Shown in pieces: positions 48,661 through 61,600 of a stretch of 64,000 nucleotides of DNA. Below the pieces are notes generated by a model that was not told the origin of the DNA, did no database searches, and saw only the letters and a list, made by a program, of their open reading frames with translations. The stretch is taken from assembly GCA_009869945.1 (NCBI GenBank), contig WIXG01000019.1, forward strand, positions 124,001-188,000, in the 5' to 3' direction. The stretch is from Mesaphorura yosii (Eukaryota > Arthropoda > Collembola > Poduromorpha > Tullbergiidae). The stretch's first letter is position 1, and each line of letters begins with the position of its first letter. The position numbers and the translations under genes are program-made.

Positions 48661-51040
48661 TTATTGGCGTTGTCGCTGCTGTAGTTGGATGGGGCGGGCG
48701 CTGAGGATGCCAGCCAGTCGCTGCTGGCCAACGACGTCCTCGAGTTCTTCCTCCTCCTCCTCCTGACCTCTCTTGTTGGGGTCGCACGGGTTTCCTGACT
48801 GATACTCGTACTCACGCTTTACTCCGTCAGGATCCACGTATCCGTACTTGCCACGCACGACGCAGTCAGCTCCTAACGTCTCCTCCTTGAAACTGCCTGC
48901 AAAACAAACAAAAACATTCATTCCTTCACCAATTCTGCCAAACGCCATGCAAAATGACAGCCGATGGCCAACTCACCGTCCTCATTCTCGTATCCCCAGG
49001 TTATGCTTCCGTCTTCGTTCTGTCTCATGAATCGGTTGAGTGTCTGGATCGGAGCAACCGTCGTTTGCCTGTCCGATGTCCCCAGACGACTGTCCTGTCC
49101 TAAGCGGCCTGGCTGCTGTTGTGCGTACACGGCCGTTGGAGTGGGCTGGGCCTGCTGCAGTTGAACACGCTGACGAGTTCGCGGCTGCTGAACGGACTGA
49201 AACTGTTGTGGTACAGCGAATCTTTGTGGCTGTGGTGCTGGTGCCGTGGGCGCAGCTTGTTGGACCTGTAGAAACTGCCTGGCTGGAATACGCTGAACGA
49301 TGGGAGCAGCCGGTCTGGGTCTGGCTGTTGTCTGAGTCTGAATGGTCTGTCTGACGGATTGCGGCGTGTCGTCGTACTCCTCGTCTTCGTACTCGTCGTC
49401 GTCGGCCGAAGTTGGACTCACTGCGATGACGGGTGACGGCTGCCGATAGGTCGTCGTTAGCTGCGGCTGCGCACGGATATTTGGAGGAATCGGGAATGAG
49501 CCGATTGGAGACTGTCCGTACGGAGACGTCACTGGCGACGGAAGTGATGATCGGCCCCCTGAAATTGGAGTACAACAACTGAGCCATAAAATCAAAGAAT
49601 CTTTAGCCTCGATAGAATGGTACCTTGCTGAAGGACGATGGGCCGAGTGGTCTGAGGCTGACCGCCCGGAATTCCCTGAAAGCGTTGCGCCTGATTTTGA
49701 GCAAGAATTTGTTGGGGCTGCTGTCCACCAAACGTCAGCTGCTGAGAGTACGTGGGGCCTTGGGGCTGGGTTCCCAGCAGAACAGGCCGTGGACCGGTGC
49801 CTCCCAACTGGACTGACCTCAGCTGTGGAAATGCAGATGCGTAGGCAATGAGGGCCGTTACCCATAGGACCTGAAAGGAAAGAGGAAGGAAAGGCGGCTC
49901 AAAACTTTTCTTCCGTTTGAACATTCCGCATGCTCTGCTGTTAAGACAAGCGGTATGAATTTTCGCCTGTATGAGCCATTGATCAAAATCAAGATAGTAC
50001 AAAATTTCACTTTCGATTTCCATTAGCCGCCAATCGCCTTTCACGAACATCGTCGCATCTCAAAGAGCCTTTCAATTTATGGGGCTTTATTCGAATAATT
50101 GCACCATTGTCTTCCTGCGAATTGATTGATAACGTCGTCAGTGCGTCCTGTGAACTGGCAATTGGCGTTGTCGTATCGGCGTGTGGACGCGACGTGTGGA
50201 TTTGGCCCGGGCCACGTTGACCACATAAACTGAGCCAAGTCAAGCCAATAAAAGAGAGTTGCGTTCATTAGCTGTCTAATAAATCGACTGGGTAATAATC
50301 TCGATTCACTTCATAATTCTCAACACACGCGACAGTCGCGAAACGCAATTCACGAACGGAGGTGATCACAAATTGCGATTGTGACGCGACAGAATTGGAA
50401 TGCGTCGAATCTAGATCATATGCAAATGAAGGTACGGTTGGCGATGGCGACTTGCGCCGCCGTCCGTCGTGATCCATATAAATTATGTAATCGATAAATT
50501 AAACTGCCTCTCTTAAATCAATTACTCCCTTTAAGTACAACTTTCGCGAGCAGACTTTTATTTGGTTACACCTTTCAGTTTTTTACGACACAACAGTCGA
50601 CAGTGGCCACGCATGTCAGCCTGACACACGCGCTCGCTTTGTGTGTTTCAGTGAATCAACAGCGGACATTTCTACCTTTACTTTACGACTACGCTCGGTG
50701 CGGCCTGCATTCCCTTGTCGAATTGAACTGGTTATGGTTTCTTGTCATTCCCAAATTTGCATTCCCGTGCTCAATTATCGAGGACTCGCTCGATGAGAAG
50801 TGATTCGTGACATGACAGGACTTGGACCAATTTACGTGTAATTGCCTCCAAGAGTCAACCACGACCCTTTCAATGCGCGCAAGAGGAGTTTGTTTAGAAA
50901 TCGGAGAAGGGCGATGGAAATTGCCCAAATTGCTGACTCGGGCGTCAAAGGTTTAGTTTTGAGAAAGGTGTTGACAGATTCTGGAATCTGGCAATTATGA
51001 GTCAAAATTAGGGACTTACCGATAACATTTTACGTCTCAT
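48661..51040 (-). CDS. secreted cuticle protein with Rebers-Riddiford-like chitin-binding segment
   Basis: Predicted structural cuticle protein of about 357 residues. Four exons on minus: 51028 (or 51040)-51020, 49870-49624, 49558-48977 and 48896-48661. The tiny first exon encodes MLS (or MRRKMLS), which continues as VLWVTALIAYASAFPQ, a good signal peptide; a short first exon is common in arthropod cuticle genes. The middle is Gln/Pro-rich and low-complexity, with an acidic patch DDDEYEDEEYDD. The conserved segment is DGSITWGYENEDG joined to SFKEETLGADCVVRGKYGYV and then DPDGVKREYEYQSG, close to the chitin_bind_4 consensus but with two Cys (DCVV and NPCDP). A Glu run and a Gln/Arg tail close the protein. 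Intron 1 is about 1.15 kb. Confidence 0.88.
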
Positions 51041-52127
51041 CCTTATGAAATGGCGAATTCACTGGCAATCGACAATTGGAGTCGGATTCAGTAAATTGAA
51101 AATTCAGACTTCAGATGCAGGCGAGCACAAATCAGAACAGAACAGCAGCCAGCTCCAATGCAATCCGCACGAGGTGATAATTGAGACTATCGAATTTGCA
51201 AAAATTGCATGCCTCAGTCGAATGGCTGTCTGCCAGTCTCGTGCTGGTTGACCAAATTACGCTTCACGCTGCACGCTGCAACAATGACCGATAATTGTTA
51301 ATTGTAAAATGTGAAACGAAAGTGAATGTAACAATAAAAGACAAGCACGGCACAGGCACTAAACAAGTTCCGTATTCATTCACACCTTTTATATACCGCA
51401 TCGTGCTCGAGACGCGTCGAACGTAGAATGGGATCATTATGCAACTCGCAATCACTCGGCTTGGATTAAGAAAAGAATGTGTGCAAAATGGAGTATAAAA
51501 TCTTAAACATCAAAATCATGCCAAATCGCCAAGCCAAATGCCATTTACGAATTACTTTCTTGTATCTTGTGGTCGTGGTCGGTGGTCGATAATGACAAGA
51601 ATGATACACAATTTTTGTGCTCTCAAATGGCAAATTGAGTGGAAATACATGACATGGGCATTGAACACGCTGAAAATCCATTAATTCGTTAGAGGCAATT
51701 AATTTCCAGTCAAAGACATTGAAGGTGATGTCTAAATCTGAAGTACAGATCGCCAAGAAGAGCTTGGTAAGATCCAAGATGAGATTCATGTGATGCGGAT
51801 GCGGAGATTTTCCGTCAACTGTCGATTGTGGCGGGTTATTTTTAGAGGAAGAGGCGGAGTCTCAGCTGAGCTGACATTTATTATGATTTATTTGAATTCA
51901 ATTGGGCTGGAGTTCTGCTAACTTCGTTTGGAAATTGTAAGGGTGTCTTCTGCTAATTAAAGTACCAGTTTTAGCAGGGGATCTCGTTTCTATTAATTAA
52001 AACATATATATTTTTGTCCAGTGCGTGTCAATTTAGTCCGTTGGCGGACAATAACAAATTGTTTTGTCAATTTTGGAATTTAGTGTTACCGCAATTCTTT
52101 GGTTAACTTTGGCTTTAAATTATCAAA
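51041..52127. other. intergenic between divergent cuticle and CREC genes
   Basis: About 1.1 kb, AT-rich, expected to hold two promoters. No gene or repeat recognised. Confidence 0.5.
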
Positions 52128-53587
52128 ATGACGGTAAGAAAAAAAGCCAAGGCTTCCAAGAAAAAGCAAATATTCACATCCAAAAAGAAGGACAGGTTAG
52201 GCACAATTACAACTCGCTTCCACCGTCGTAAACGAGAGTATTTGGTGAGTTCCATCTTCCTTGTTTACCTTTTCCTAAAATAGTTAAAAAATCGATTTTA
52301 AACTGTGTCAATCTCCGTTGCAGGGTTTTCTGCTTTTTCGCATACTGTATACGTCGAAGCTTAAGGATTTGATTCGAACTACGGCTGTTGTGTTGACGCT
52401 GATCTGCTTAATCGAGAACGGAGTGTATTCCTGCGACGCTGCAGTGGCTGCTTCACACTCCCACACTCGTCGACATGTCGGGCGCGAACGAGAAGATGAT
52501 GGAGCGTTTTCGCCAAGGGTACACGATCACGAACCTGGAGTGGGACACCGCTCTGAGTTTGATCACGAAGCTATTCTTGGGAGCACCAAAGAGGCAGAAG
52601 AATTTGACCAGCTTCCACCTGACGAATCCAAAAAACGACTTCGCATACTAGTGGAAAAAATGGATCTGGATGGAGATAAGTTTATAGAAAAGTCAGAGCT
52701 TAAGGCCTGGATTCTGAGATCATTCAGAATGCTCTCTGAGGAAGAATCCAAAGAGCAATTGCAGGAAGTTGATGATAACGATGATGGGCGTGTATCGTGG
52801 CAGGAATACGTGGAACAGACTTTTGGTATCAGTACCGAGAATTTAGCCGTGCCATTGGAAGATCTCGAAGAGCAACGAGTGGGTTACTTAATCTACATTA
52901 GCAAGAAGTCTAAAATCGCGAGTCAACATTGTTTTGATTATCCAGATGATGGCTGACGACAAGGCCTTGTTTGCTGCTGCTGATAAGGATAATAATGGTT
53001 ACTTGGACCAGAAAGAATATCTGAGTTTCACCCACCCCGAGGAAGACCCCACCATGCTGCCCGTAATTTATAAACAAACATTAGCCACAAAAGACCTCGA
53101 TGGAGATGGACAAATCAACTTTAAGGAGTACATTGGCGATCGAGGTAGCTGAGCGAACTTAATTATATGCTCTGTCCTCTGTCATTTATTACTTAAATAC
53201 GCCTCTGTTTCGCGCAGGCAAAGATAAAGACACAGCTTGGTTGGAGGCAGAAAAGGAAACATTTGATCACGACTTGGACAAAGATTCTGATGGACTATTG
53301 AACAGACAGGAAATTTTGAGCTGGGTTGTTCCGAGCAATGAGTAAGCGAACTTTAGTGAGTAATCAGAGCCATACACTTCATTTACTCATCTGTCTTCTA
53401 CTCTAATTACAGAGAGACTGCTGAAGATGAAGCGAATCATTTGCTCGCCGCGTCGGATGATGATCACGATAATAAGTTATCGTACGAGGAAATTCTTGAT
53501 CACCATGACACATTTGTTGGCAGCGAAGCAACCGACTATGGAGATCATCTTTTGGAGTTGGGTAATAGATTTAAGGATGAGCTTTGA
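52128..53587 (+). CDS. CREC-family ER calcium-binding protein (reticulocalbin/calumenin-like) with KDEL
   Basis: Secretory-pathway EF-hand protein. Exons: 52128-52244 (long form) or 52128-52133 (short form), then 52324-52878, 52946-53144, 53218-53341, 53413-53587. The long form is 389 residues and the short form 352; both donors (GTAAGA at 52134, GTGAGT at 52245) keep frame. A hydrophobic stretch TTAVVLTLICLIENGVYS is the likely signal peptide core and fits best with the short start. Six EF-hand loops follow: DLDGDKFIEKSE, DDNDDGRVSWQE, DKDNNGYLDQKE, DLDGDGQINFKE, DKDSDGLLNRQE and DDDHDNKLSYEE. The protein ends FKDEL, an ER-retrieval signal, whereas many relatives have HDEL or HDEF. The N-terminal region after the signal is His/Arg-rich. 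Which CREC subgroup it belongs to is not decidable by eye. Confidence 0.9.
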
Positions 53588-53781
53588 TCAGTCATCATTT
53601 AAATACTCATTAAAGTAAAAGAGAAGTGTGGGAAGACGAAGAAACGCCAGTATTACAAGCAGTTTGCATTTAAGAATTAGGATCTCGAGCCTGTAAATGC
53701 CACAATAAAATAATTAATCTCAATTATTAAAAACCAAGTCTTTATTTCATAGTCTTCAGTCAGTTCAAAGTTCATCAATAA

Positions 53782-54687
53782 TTACGGTTGTAGAAACGCT
53801 AGTGCTTCAGTCGTGCTGAGAATCGTTCCACGAGACACCAAGAACTTCTTAAACTGAGCCAGACCTTCCTCATGGGCTTTTGGCCCACCAAATGAACCAC
53901 AAGCGTCCTAATGTTCAAGTCAAATAAGGGCTTTAACACCTTTACGATTGCCCACAAAAATTTCAGCCTAGACTCTTACGCGAATTAACCACACTTCATA
54001 GCCCAAATAGAACGCGTCCAAAGCCGATGCAAAAACGCAGTAATCAGTGTTGATTCCGGTGAAAAGCACGGTGTTCACATCTTGAGCTTTTAGCAACCTG
54101 CGCATGTGGACAAATATTTTTGCTGTGTTCTAGCTTTGACAGATTGATTGGAGTGGTACGTTAATTACGAATTCAGTTGGGATCCAAAGAAAGCCGAATA
54201 TTGGATTTTCTTTGTGAATGTGGCCTTCATGTCTTTCAAGTGCGAAACCAATTTCGCTCCATCCGAGCCAGCATTTCCAACTGCAATGCAATGCAAACGA
54301 AGCTCGGATTAAATTAATACTGCCACTGGCAATAGCGCCTGTTAATGATTAATCGATGGACAATGCGTAATAACTGGCGCTACATTCTAACCTTTCAAGA
54401 GTTTTACAAGTGCATTACCATCAAATAGTTTTCTTAGGGTTGAGGCGTCAGCCTCCTCGATCCACAGTCTTGAGTCGATCACTCTTTCTTGGGGAAGTTT
54501 GCTTGCCAGGGACAGTATATTTTCGTAGCCCTTCCAATTGGGAAGTATCGCTTTGCCATCTGCAAGACTGCAAGAATTCAGTTTGTGCCTGGACATTGGA
54601 ATATGATTCTTCAAGGAACCCACCTGGATACAACTGCTCCTGTGACATGTCAATGACGACCAACGCAAATCTTCGACCTGACGACAT
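53782..54687 (-). CDS. isochorismatase-family hydrolase (nicotinamidase-like)
   Basis: Predicted cysteine hydrolase of 195 residues. Exons on minus: 54687-54624, 54559-54392, 54280-54169, 54097-53980, 53907-53782; the sum is in frame. The N-terminal strand FALVVIDMSQEQLYP carries the conserved Asp of the family triad. GINTDYCVFASALDAFYLGY contains the catalytic Cys in its usual TDYCV setting, followed by the typical DACGSF. Family members hydrolyse nicotinamide, isochorismate or other amides and esters; in animals most are ISOC1/2-like with an unclear substrate. The Lys of the triad could not be placed with confidence. The gene points away from the SPCA gene, with about 1.3 kb between. Confidence 0.86.
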
Positions 54688-56024
54688 TTTTATAGTCTGA
54701 CTTGGACTCTGAGATGTAACAGAAATTGAGTGCAGAGAATCTGGAGAAAGCGTTCATAAATTCATAAAAAGCATGTCGAGTGTAGTAATATGGAGAATTA
54801 CTTACAGACGAATCGGGTTGTTCAAAGCATCCTTCGATCAAATTGTCGAAAGCTCGAAGCTGGATTAAACTGTGTACCAGTCCAGTTGCTCCCGAAAATA
54901 TGCGAGAAAAAGATCGCGGTAAAAGTTACAAACGCAGTGGAAGTGACTGCGAGCAATCAACGTGTACGGATGGCACGGATGGCTTGAGGGCCTCTGCTGC
55001 TTCACGCACTTTTACACGCTCACACTACAACCAGCAGGAGATTATAAAATTAATACGTTTTAAAAGTTAGCAAGGGACTCGGCACAGTGGAGCGGCGTGG
55101 CAGAAAGTGTGACGAATCCTTCAGTATCAGCGTCCATCTTAGTGTCTGAACATCCTAGATCCCTAACCAGTTATTTTGGTAATTTTAGTTTCGATTCAGC
55201 TTGCTTCGCGTTGCATACCAATATCCTAGAAGAAAACTAGTCAGTTTCATTAATTAAGCTTCTTCATTGATCGATTCACTTGTGACGTGTTAAATTAGAA
55301 AAACTGCACACAAGCGTCAGGCTTACAACTTTAATAGGCTTAAATGAGTAATTATACTTGATATCAATTAATAAGTAACCAACATAGGCCGTTTAATCGA
55401 ATGTGAAGGATGTGGTTGGTAGCATTGAAATTTCAGTCATAAATGAGCCGAAACCGAGACGGATTCCTCCTGAGCAAACTAAGAACGCTCTTCATTTCAT
55501 TTCTTAACCTATAACCTCTTTCACATTCAATTCGATTAGTGTAACGCTACGCACGTTACCCATCCAATTACATTAGCTAACCGTTATCATTTCTTTCAAT
55601 ATAGAGAGGTTGAGAGCTGGTTCAATTCATCGAGTTGAAGATGAGAGACGTAATGGGGATGGAGATTGATTTATGAATGACATGTGGATTATAAGAATTG
55701 GAATACTCGACCTACGCGTAGCGTAGCTTGTCACTGCAATCTCCACGTCTCCAGTCTCTACGTTTCTATTGATTACAACACATGGAATATGTAAATATGG
55801 AAATTCAATGCGCCGTTTTGCTAAAGAGGTAAGTAATCCCTATTTATAATTAATTCATATTACGCATTTTGATTGATACTAATTAGGCACAGAATATATT
55901 AACTTTCATCTCAAATTCTTTCAGTTAGTTTGCTGCTTCGCCGTTCGATCATTCACCTCGTCGAACTATTCCCGCATCCGTGAACGCAACTTGAGGATAC
56001 CAGCCCGGAGTTTGGAAGTTAATT
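54688..56024. other. intergenic between hydrolase and SPCA gene
   Basis: About 1.3 kb, AT-rich. It contains the 5' flanks of both divergent genes and possibly a non-coding first exon of the ATPase. No other gene seen. Confidence 0.5.
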
Positions 56025-59000
56025 ATGATTCCTTTGCAGCACAATGACAATTACATAAACGAAAGACATTCAAGCACGAGTTACAGAAAAAATGGAGGTG
56101 GAAGTGCAAGTGGCAGTAACGCTTTGTTCATGAATCCTGACACCACCGTAACGCTGACAGGGAATAAATTAACTTACAACAGCCGACCAATGAAGAGTCG
56201 TGATTCGGATGATGAGCTCGCATCTCCTAGAACCAAGATTGCAATGGAAGAAGATTTTTCATTCGGCTCTCTACACGTAAGTATAACTTGAAAAAATGTT
56301 CCAGAGCAGATTCTGGTGAGCAAAGTAAATCATTGATCGGTCAATTGCAGATGGATGCTGACTCATCACCAGATACGTGGCTGACGTCAGACCAGGCCGC
56401 TGGACTCACGATTTCAGACGTTGAGTGGCGGCTCCGAACCAAATTGCGTGAAGGTCTTTCTTGGAAGGAAGCTGAAAATCGTCGGGCAGTGTTTGGACCG
56501 AATGAATTCGTTGTGAATGAGGAAGAACCAATTTGGAAGAAGTACATCGAGCAATTCAAGAACCCCTTAATCCTCCTGTTGTTGGGGTCCGCCATGGTCT
56601 CTGTTTTAATGAAGCAGTTGGACGATGCAGTCAGCATCACCGTGGCTATCTTGATTGTGGTTACTGTTGCCTTTATCCAAGAGTGGAGGTCAGAACAGTC
56701 ATTGCAGGAGCTAACTAAGCTGGTGCCACCTTCCTGTACCTGGTAAGAAGATGCGATGTCTTCGCTTGCATTTTCAATGCCAGGGATTTTACAGTATTCT
56801 GTAAATTCTGATTTAGCGTGAGGTCGAGTCAGCTGAATACGTTTCTGGCGAAGTTCCTGGTTCCTGGGGACATTGTTTATCTTAACATTGGAGACAGGGT
56901 GCCAGCTGACATACGATTGTTCGAGGTAAATCATAATGCCTATTCAGATAATGCTGATTTAGGATTTGTGTTTATGAAGGGATGAAACATGTTCTCAAGT
57001 CTAAGACGATCTTTCTCCGTGAATCACTTAATGCTTTAAATGTTGTGATTCCTGCTTACCATAGCCAGAAATGGCTGAACCCAATGGAAAGCAAGAGAGC
57101 TAAGACCTCCTGCGGATGTCTGAGAACTGTCTGATTCATATTAGTAAAACTTAAATAGGAATAGGATCAGGGACGAACATTTCAACTTCAATAACTAATA
57201 CTACTTTTCTTTCCTGGCTGGCAGGCTATCGATTTGTCAGTCGATGAAAGCAGCTTTACCGGAGAGACTGAACCGAATAGTAAGTGCTAGTTTTCGTTGG
57301 TTCTGTTGGAAAATACATGTTCTTTGCCATGAAATCAAAACCTAATTTTCTGAACTTTGCAGCTAAAATAACGAATCCAATCCTCAGAACTGCAGAAGAA
57401 GGCTCTGTTAGAAATGTAGCATTTATGGGAACGCTCGTTCGATGTGGCAGTGGGAAGGTGAGGCTTCACAGAAGGACTAACTGAAGGATTTTTAGCTTCA
57501 GACATTTTTCACGAATATAATTTTCTAAATTAGGGTATTGTGATAAGCACCGGTGAAAAATCTCGATTCGGAGAAATATTTAAAATGATGCAAGGTGAAG
57601 AGGTGAGTTGAGTTTCTATTTTATGGAAGTATGGAAATGACCGCAGAAGAATGTATTATTCAACTTTATTGTTTAGGCTCCCAAAACACCACTTCAAAAG
57701 AGCATGGACATTCTAGGAGCTCAGTTATCATTCTATTCCTTCTGTATAATCGGTGCGATCGGAATCTTGGGCTGGGCCCAAGGGAAGGCGTTCCTCGACA
57801 TGCTTAACATTGGAGTCAGGTATGTTGCCTTCCAATTGTAGCAATTCTCTCAACCAAATTTATGCGTTTGTTAAATATGACACTTTGAATTTCAGTTTGG
57901 CGGTAGCCGCAATTCCGGAGGGCTTGCCAATTGTGGTAAGTGACGTGACACTAATTTAAAACTGACTGTGATGTAATGTGTATCATCGGGTTAAACAAGT
58001 CTTGGGAATGAAACAGGTGACTGTGACTCTTGCGTTGGGTGTGATGCGAATGGCGAAGAGGAACGCGATTGTAAAGAGACTTCCAACCGTGGAAACTTTG
58101 GGTTGTGTGAACGTCATCTGCTCTGACAAGACCGGGACGTTGACCAAGAATGAAATGACAGTCACCACAATCTTGACATCTGATGGCTGCGCTGCTGAAG
58201 TCACAGGGGTGGGTTATAACACCAACGGTGAAGTCAGAATACGAAGTGACCAGTATACAGATAGCAGCGAATCACGACAATCCATCTACAACTTATTGGA
58301 AGTAAGTTCTGACATAGAAGATGATGAAATGAAGTATCAATTGCCATTTAATACCCTCTTCTTCTCTTCAGGTTGGTTGTGTTTGCAACAATGCTGTGAT
58401 TAATGACGGGGTACTTTGCGGTCAGCCTACTGAAGGAGCTCTCATTGCTGCTGCAATGAAGGTGAGTTCGATGGCTGATGGCAAGTCAAGCTTCCTTGGC
58501 GAAAGTTTGCCATCCTAAGTCATAAATTCTTGGTTTCTAGTTTGGAATGGCTGGAGTCGCCGACCAATACATTCGCCTTCAAGAATTCCCATTCAATTCA
58601 GAGGAGAAGATGATGGCTGTGAAATGTACGTCAAAGGATCCCACCAGCCCAAATCTAAACTCTGGAGAAATATTTTTCGTCAAAGGAGCAGTCGACCGAT
58701 TGCTTAAGCACTGCACAAAATACAGAGAGCTTGGAAGCGCAAAGCCGTTGACCTCTAAGAAGGAAGAAGAAATCTTACAAGCTTCGTACGACATGGGACG
58801 TCAAGGCCTTCGCGTCCTGGCCTTCGCTAAGGGTCCAACTTTCCAAGATTTGATGTTTGTTGGCCTGATTGGAATGCAAGACCCACCAAGAAGCAACGTG
58901 CGGTCTTGTGTTGAGACGCTCCTTCGGTCTGGCATTCAGTTGAAAATGTTGACTGGAGACGCACAGGAAACTGCCATGTCCATTGCTAATATGATTGGAA

Positions 59001-60464
59001 TGGACACAACGCACGGGACAACAATGTCAGGGCAAGAACTGGAATCGGTGGACGAAATTGTACTGGAGAAACTCATTTCACAAGTCACTGTGTTTTATCG
59101 TGTCTCGCCGAAGCACAAGCTAAAAATCGTAAAGGTACGGCCGGTGTTCCGAATCTACTGATATCAGTCAGAAAGCCAGATTAGTCAAACTCATCAATTT
59201 ATTCGCATGCAGGCTCTGCAGAACCAAGGCTTCATCGTTGGGATGACTGGTGATGGAGTGAATGATGGCGTGGCCTTGAAACGAGCAGACATCGGAATCG
59301 CTATGGGCAAAAATGGCACAGACGTTTGTAAGGAGGCGGCTGATATGATCCTGGTTGATGACGACTTTAAGACTGTTGTGTAAGTGCTCAGTGATTAATT
59401 TATTTAACTTCCTCTCGGTCTACTCAATTTATATGCGACTTATTTTGGGCAGGGCGGCGATCGAAGAAGGAAAGGGCATTTTCTACAACATTCGTAACTT
59501 TGTTCGATTTCAATTGAGCACGAGCATCTCTGCTCTGTGCTTGATTGCATTGGCCACATTACTCGACATCCCAAATCCACTGAATGCCATGCAGATTCTG
59601 TGGATCAACATCATAATGGATGGCCCTCCAGCGCAGAGGTAATAAGAAATTCCCAATGAAAAAATTACACCTTCTTGACTATTTTTACCTAACAAAACTT
59701 TGTATGTGTTACAGTTTGGGCGTCGAACCGGTTGATTGCGATGTGATAAAGAGACCACCTAGAAACGTGAAGGAGCCGATGATAACAAGATCCCTGATAA
59801 TTAACGTCCTGATATCAGCTGCCATTATAATCGCTGGAACGCTCTGGGTTTTCAAAAGAGAGGTGTTGTCCACATTTCTCACATTTGAGAAGAGAACGCT
59901 GAGATCTCTGAATCTAAACTTGTCTTTGCTTTCCAGATGAGTGTCAACGGGATCACGCCGCGAGATACGACAATGACGTTCACGTGCTTCGTCTTTTTCG
60001 ACATGTTCAACGCCCTGAGTTGTAGGTCGCAGGTAAATAAAGGCGCCAGGCATCCACACAAGAGTTGAATTAATTCAAGCGAAGGCCCAGCTGATAAGGT
60101 CTTTTTCCACAGGACAAATCCATCTTTGAGATCGGTTTCTTTACAAACCGAATGTTCCTTGTGGCAGTGACTTTGTCAATCGTTGGGCAAATGTTGGTCA
60201 TCTACTTTCCCCCACTTCAAACTGTCTTCCAAACAGAGGCTCTTACTCTCGGAGGTAATTTTCAACAAAGAGAAACGCATCAATAAAATCCAAAGTGAAA
60301 ACGCGGATTTTGATTTTTATCTTCCAGATATAATCGGGCTGGTGGCTCTCACATCGACAGTTTTCATTGTGTCCGAGTGCAAAAAGTTTTTGGAGAAGCG
60401 AAGGGAGGAATCCAGCATTCGCTCGTTGCGCCAGAAGCGTTCCAAGCTAGAGGACATGGTCTGA
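56025..60464 (+). CDS. ATP2C1: secretory-pathway Ca2+/Mn2+ ATPase (SPCA type 2C)
   Basis: P-type ATPase that loads the Golgi with Ca and Mn. About 17 exons from ATG 56025 to TGA at 60464. The N-terminus is polar and longer than human SPCA1 before the conserved [14 protein letters not shown]. Conserved blocks in order: [31 protein letters not shown], the M4 motif [11 protein letters not shown], the phosphorylated Asp in [16 protein letters not shown] (about 58120-58155), [18 protein letters not shown], the hinge [17 protein letters not shown], and the late helices [29 protein letters not shown]. The hinge has Gly and Arg where SPCA usually has Ala and Ala (GVNDAVALKAADIG); the catalytic Asp residues remain. 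SPCA identity over plasma-membrane or SERCA pumps rests on the LGVEPVD and [10 protein letters not shown] blocks. Confidence 0.95.
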
Positions 60465-60948
60465 ATTTTATGAGGGCAAAATTGTTCGCTAAAAAATTGC
60501 TCCAGTGAAGAAATGCTTTAACAAGAAAAACTTTTGCGTAGTAATTGCATTGAATTTTTGTTTTGTCTAGCCAAATGAGGTGTATTTATTTAGCCAAGCG
60601 TTTTCTACTTTTTGAATTGAATTAGGGCAATTTTGTTAAGTTTTAATCTCAATCTCAATTAATTTCCTAGTATTGCTTTATCGTTCTCGCTGAATGCAAA
60701 GTCTCACATTAATCCGGGCTACGATTTGTCACACACGTGCTTTTAACTGCGCTCTTAATTTATTATCGTTTTTATGTAGTTTTAGCTTTGAAAGGTAATT
60801 GATTCCTAATCTTAAATAGAGTGCAACATCTGTGATCTGAAGAATTGAACAATATTTAACTTGTTTTCTAGTCGGTTAAGGAGTTGTTGCAGAATAAAAA
60901 TATCTGAAGATAAAATGATCTTTCGTCAATTTTCGAGCCATATCTCCA
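60465..60948. other. intergenic between convergent SPCA and TTC32
   Basis: AT-rich 3' UTR-like sequence, about 480 bp. Nothing recognised. Confidence 0.55.
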
Positions 60949-61600
60949 TTAATGTTGTTCTTTTTGTACTTGGTCCAGTACTTTCTGAAGGGCGACATGG
61001 AATTCTTTGCAGCCTGGTTCCAAACGAACAGCAACAAGCATATCCACGACAGCTTTGTCAAAATACCCTGCGCCAACTCGTAGTTTCAGGATATTAGAAT
61101 TCTAGGCTCATAGTTCTTATGACCCTTACCCATTCTATACATGATCGTCCCTCGATTGTAGTAAAGCACGGGCAGCTTTGGATCATACTTCAAACCTTCA
61201 ACAAATATATTTCATTGATGCTCATGACCTTACTGCAATTCTGCCGTCGTTCGACTTCGCGCCTGCAATACCTTCATTGTAGGCGATGAGGGCTCCATCA
61301 AAATCCACGTTCAAGTATTTTGCATGACCACGATTGTTGTAGGCCAGGGCGATGATTGCATACTGGAAAAGACAAAACAACCTTGACCATGATTAAATGT
61401 CATGTGTCATACAATTAGGCGAAGTCGCCAGTATTGCAGCTTACGTGATCCTTTTGCTTCATAAGAATCAGGCTGGAGATGGAGCCTGGTCGCAACGACT
61501 TGTCTTTCAGCCAAGATGTGTATAAATTCACCGCTTCTGGGATTTTCCCACTTTTGATCAAGTCATCCGCTTTTGATTTGACTATCAAGATGGAATCCAT
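60949..61600 (-). CDS. TTC32: tetratricopeptide repeat protein 32
   Basis: Small TPR protein of 153 residues. Exons on minus: 61600-61445, 61362-61234, 61187-61130, 61067-60949, with frame kept throughout. It aligns in order with vertebrate TTC32: AEAEALYSAYIRR corresponds to EAVNLYTSWLKD, then AYNNRGHAKYLNVDFDGALI, then VLYYNRGTIMYRMGYFDKAV. These give about three TPR units. The acceptor at 61187 was chosen because the alternative at 61195 brings an immediate stop. The molecular role of TTC32 is unknown in any animal I can recall. The gene is divergently paired with CLPTM1L. Confidence 0.87.
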
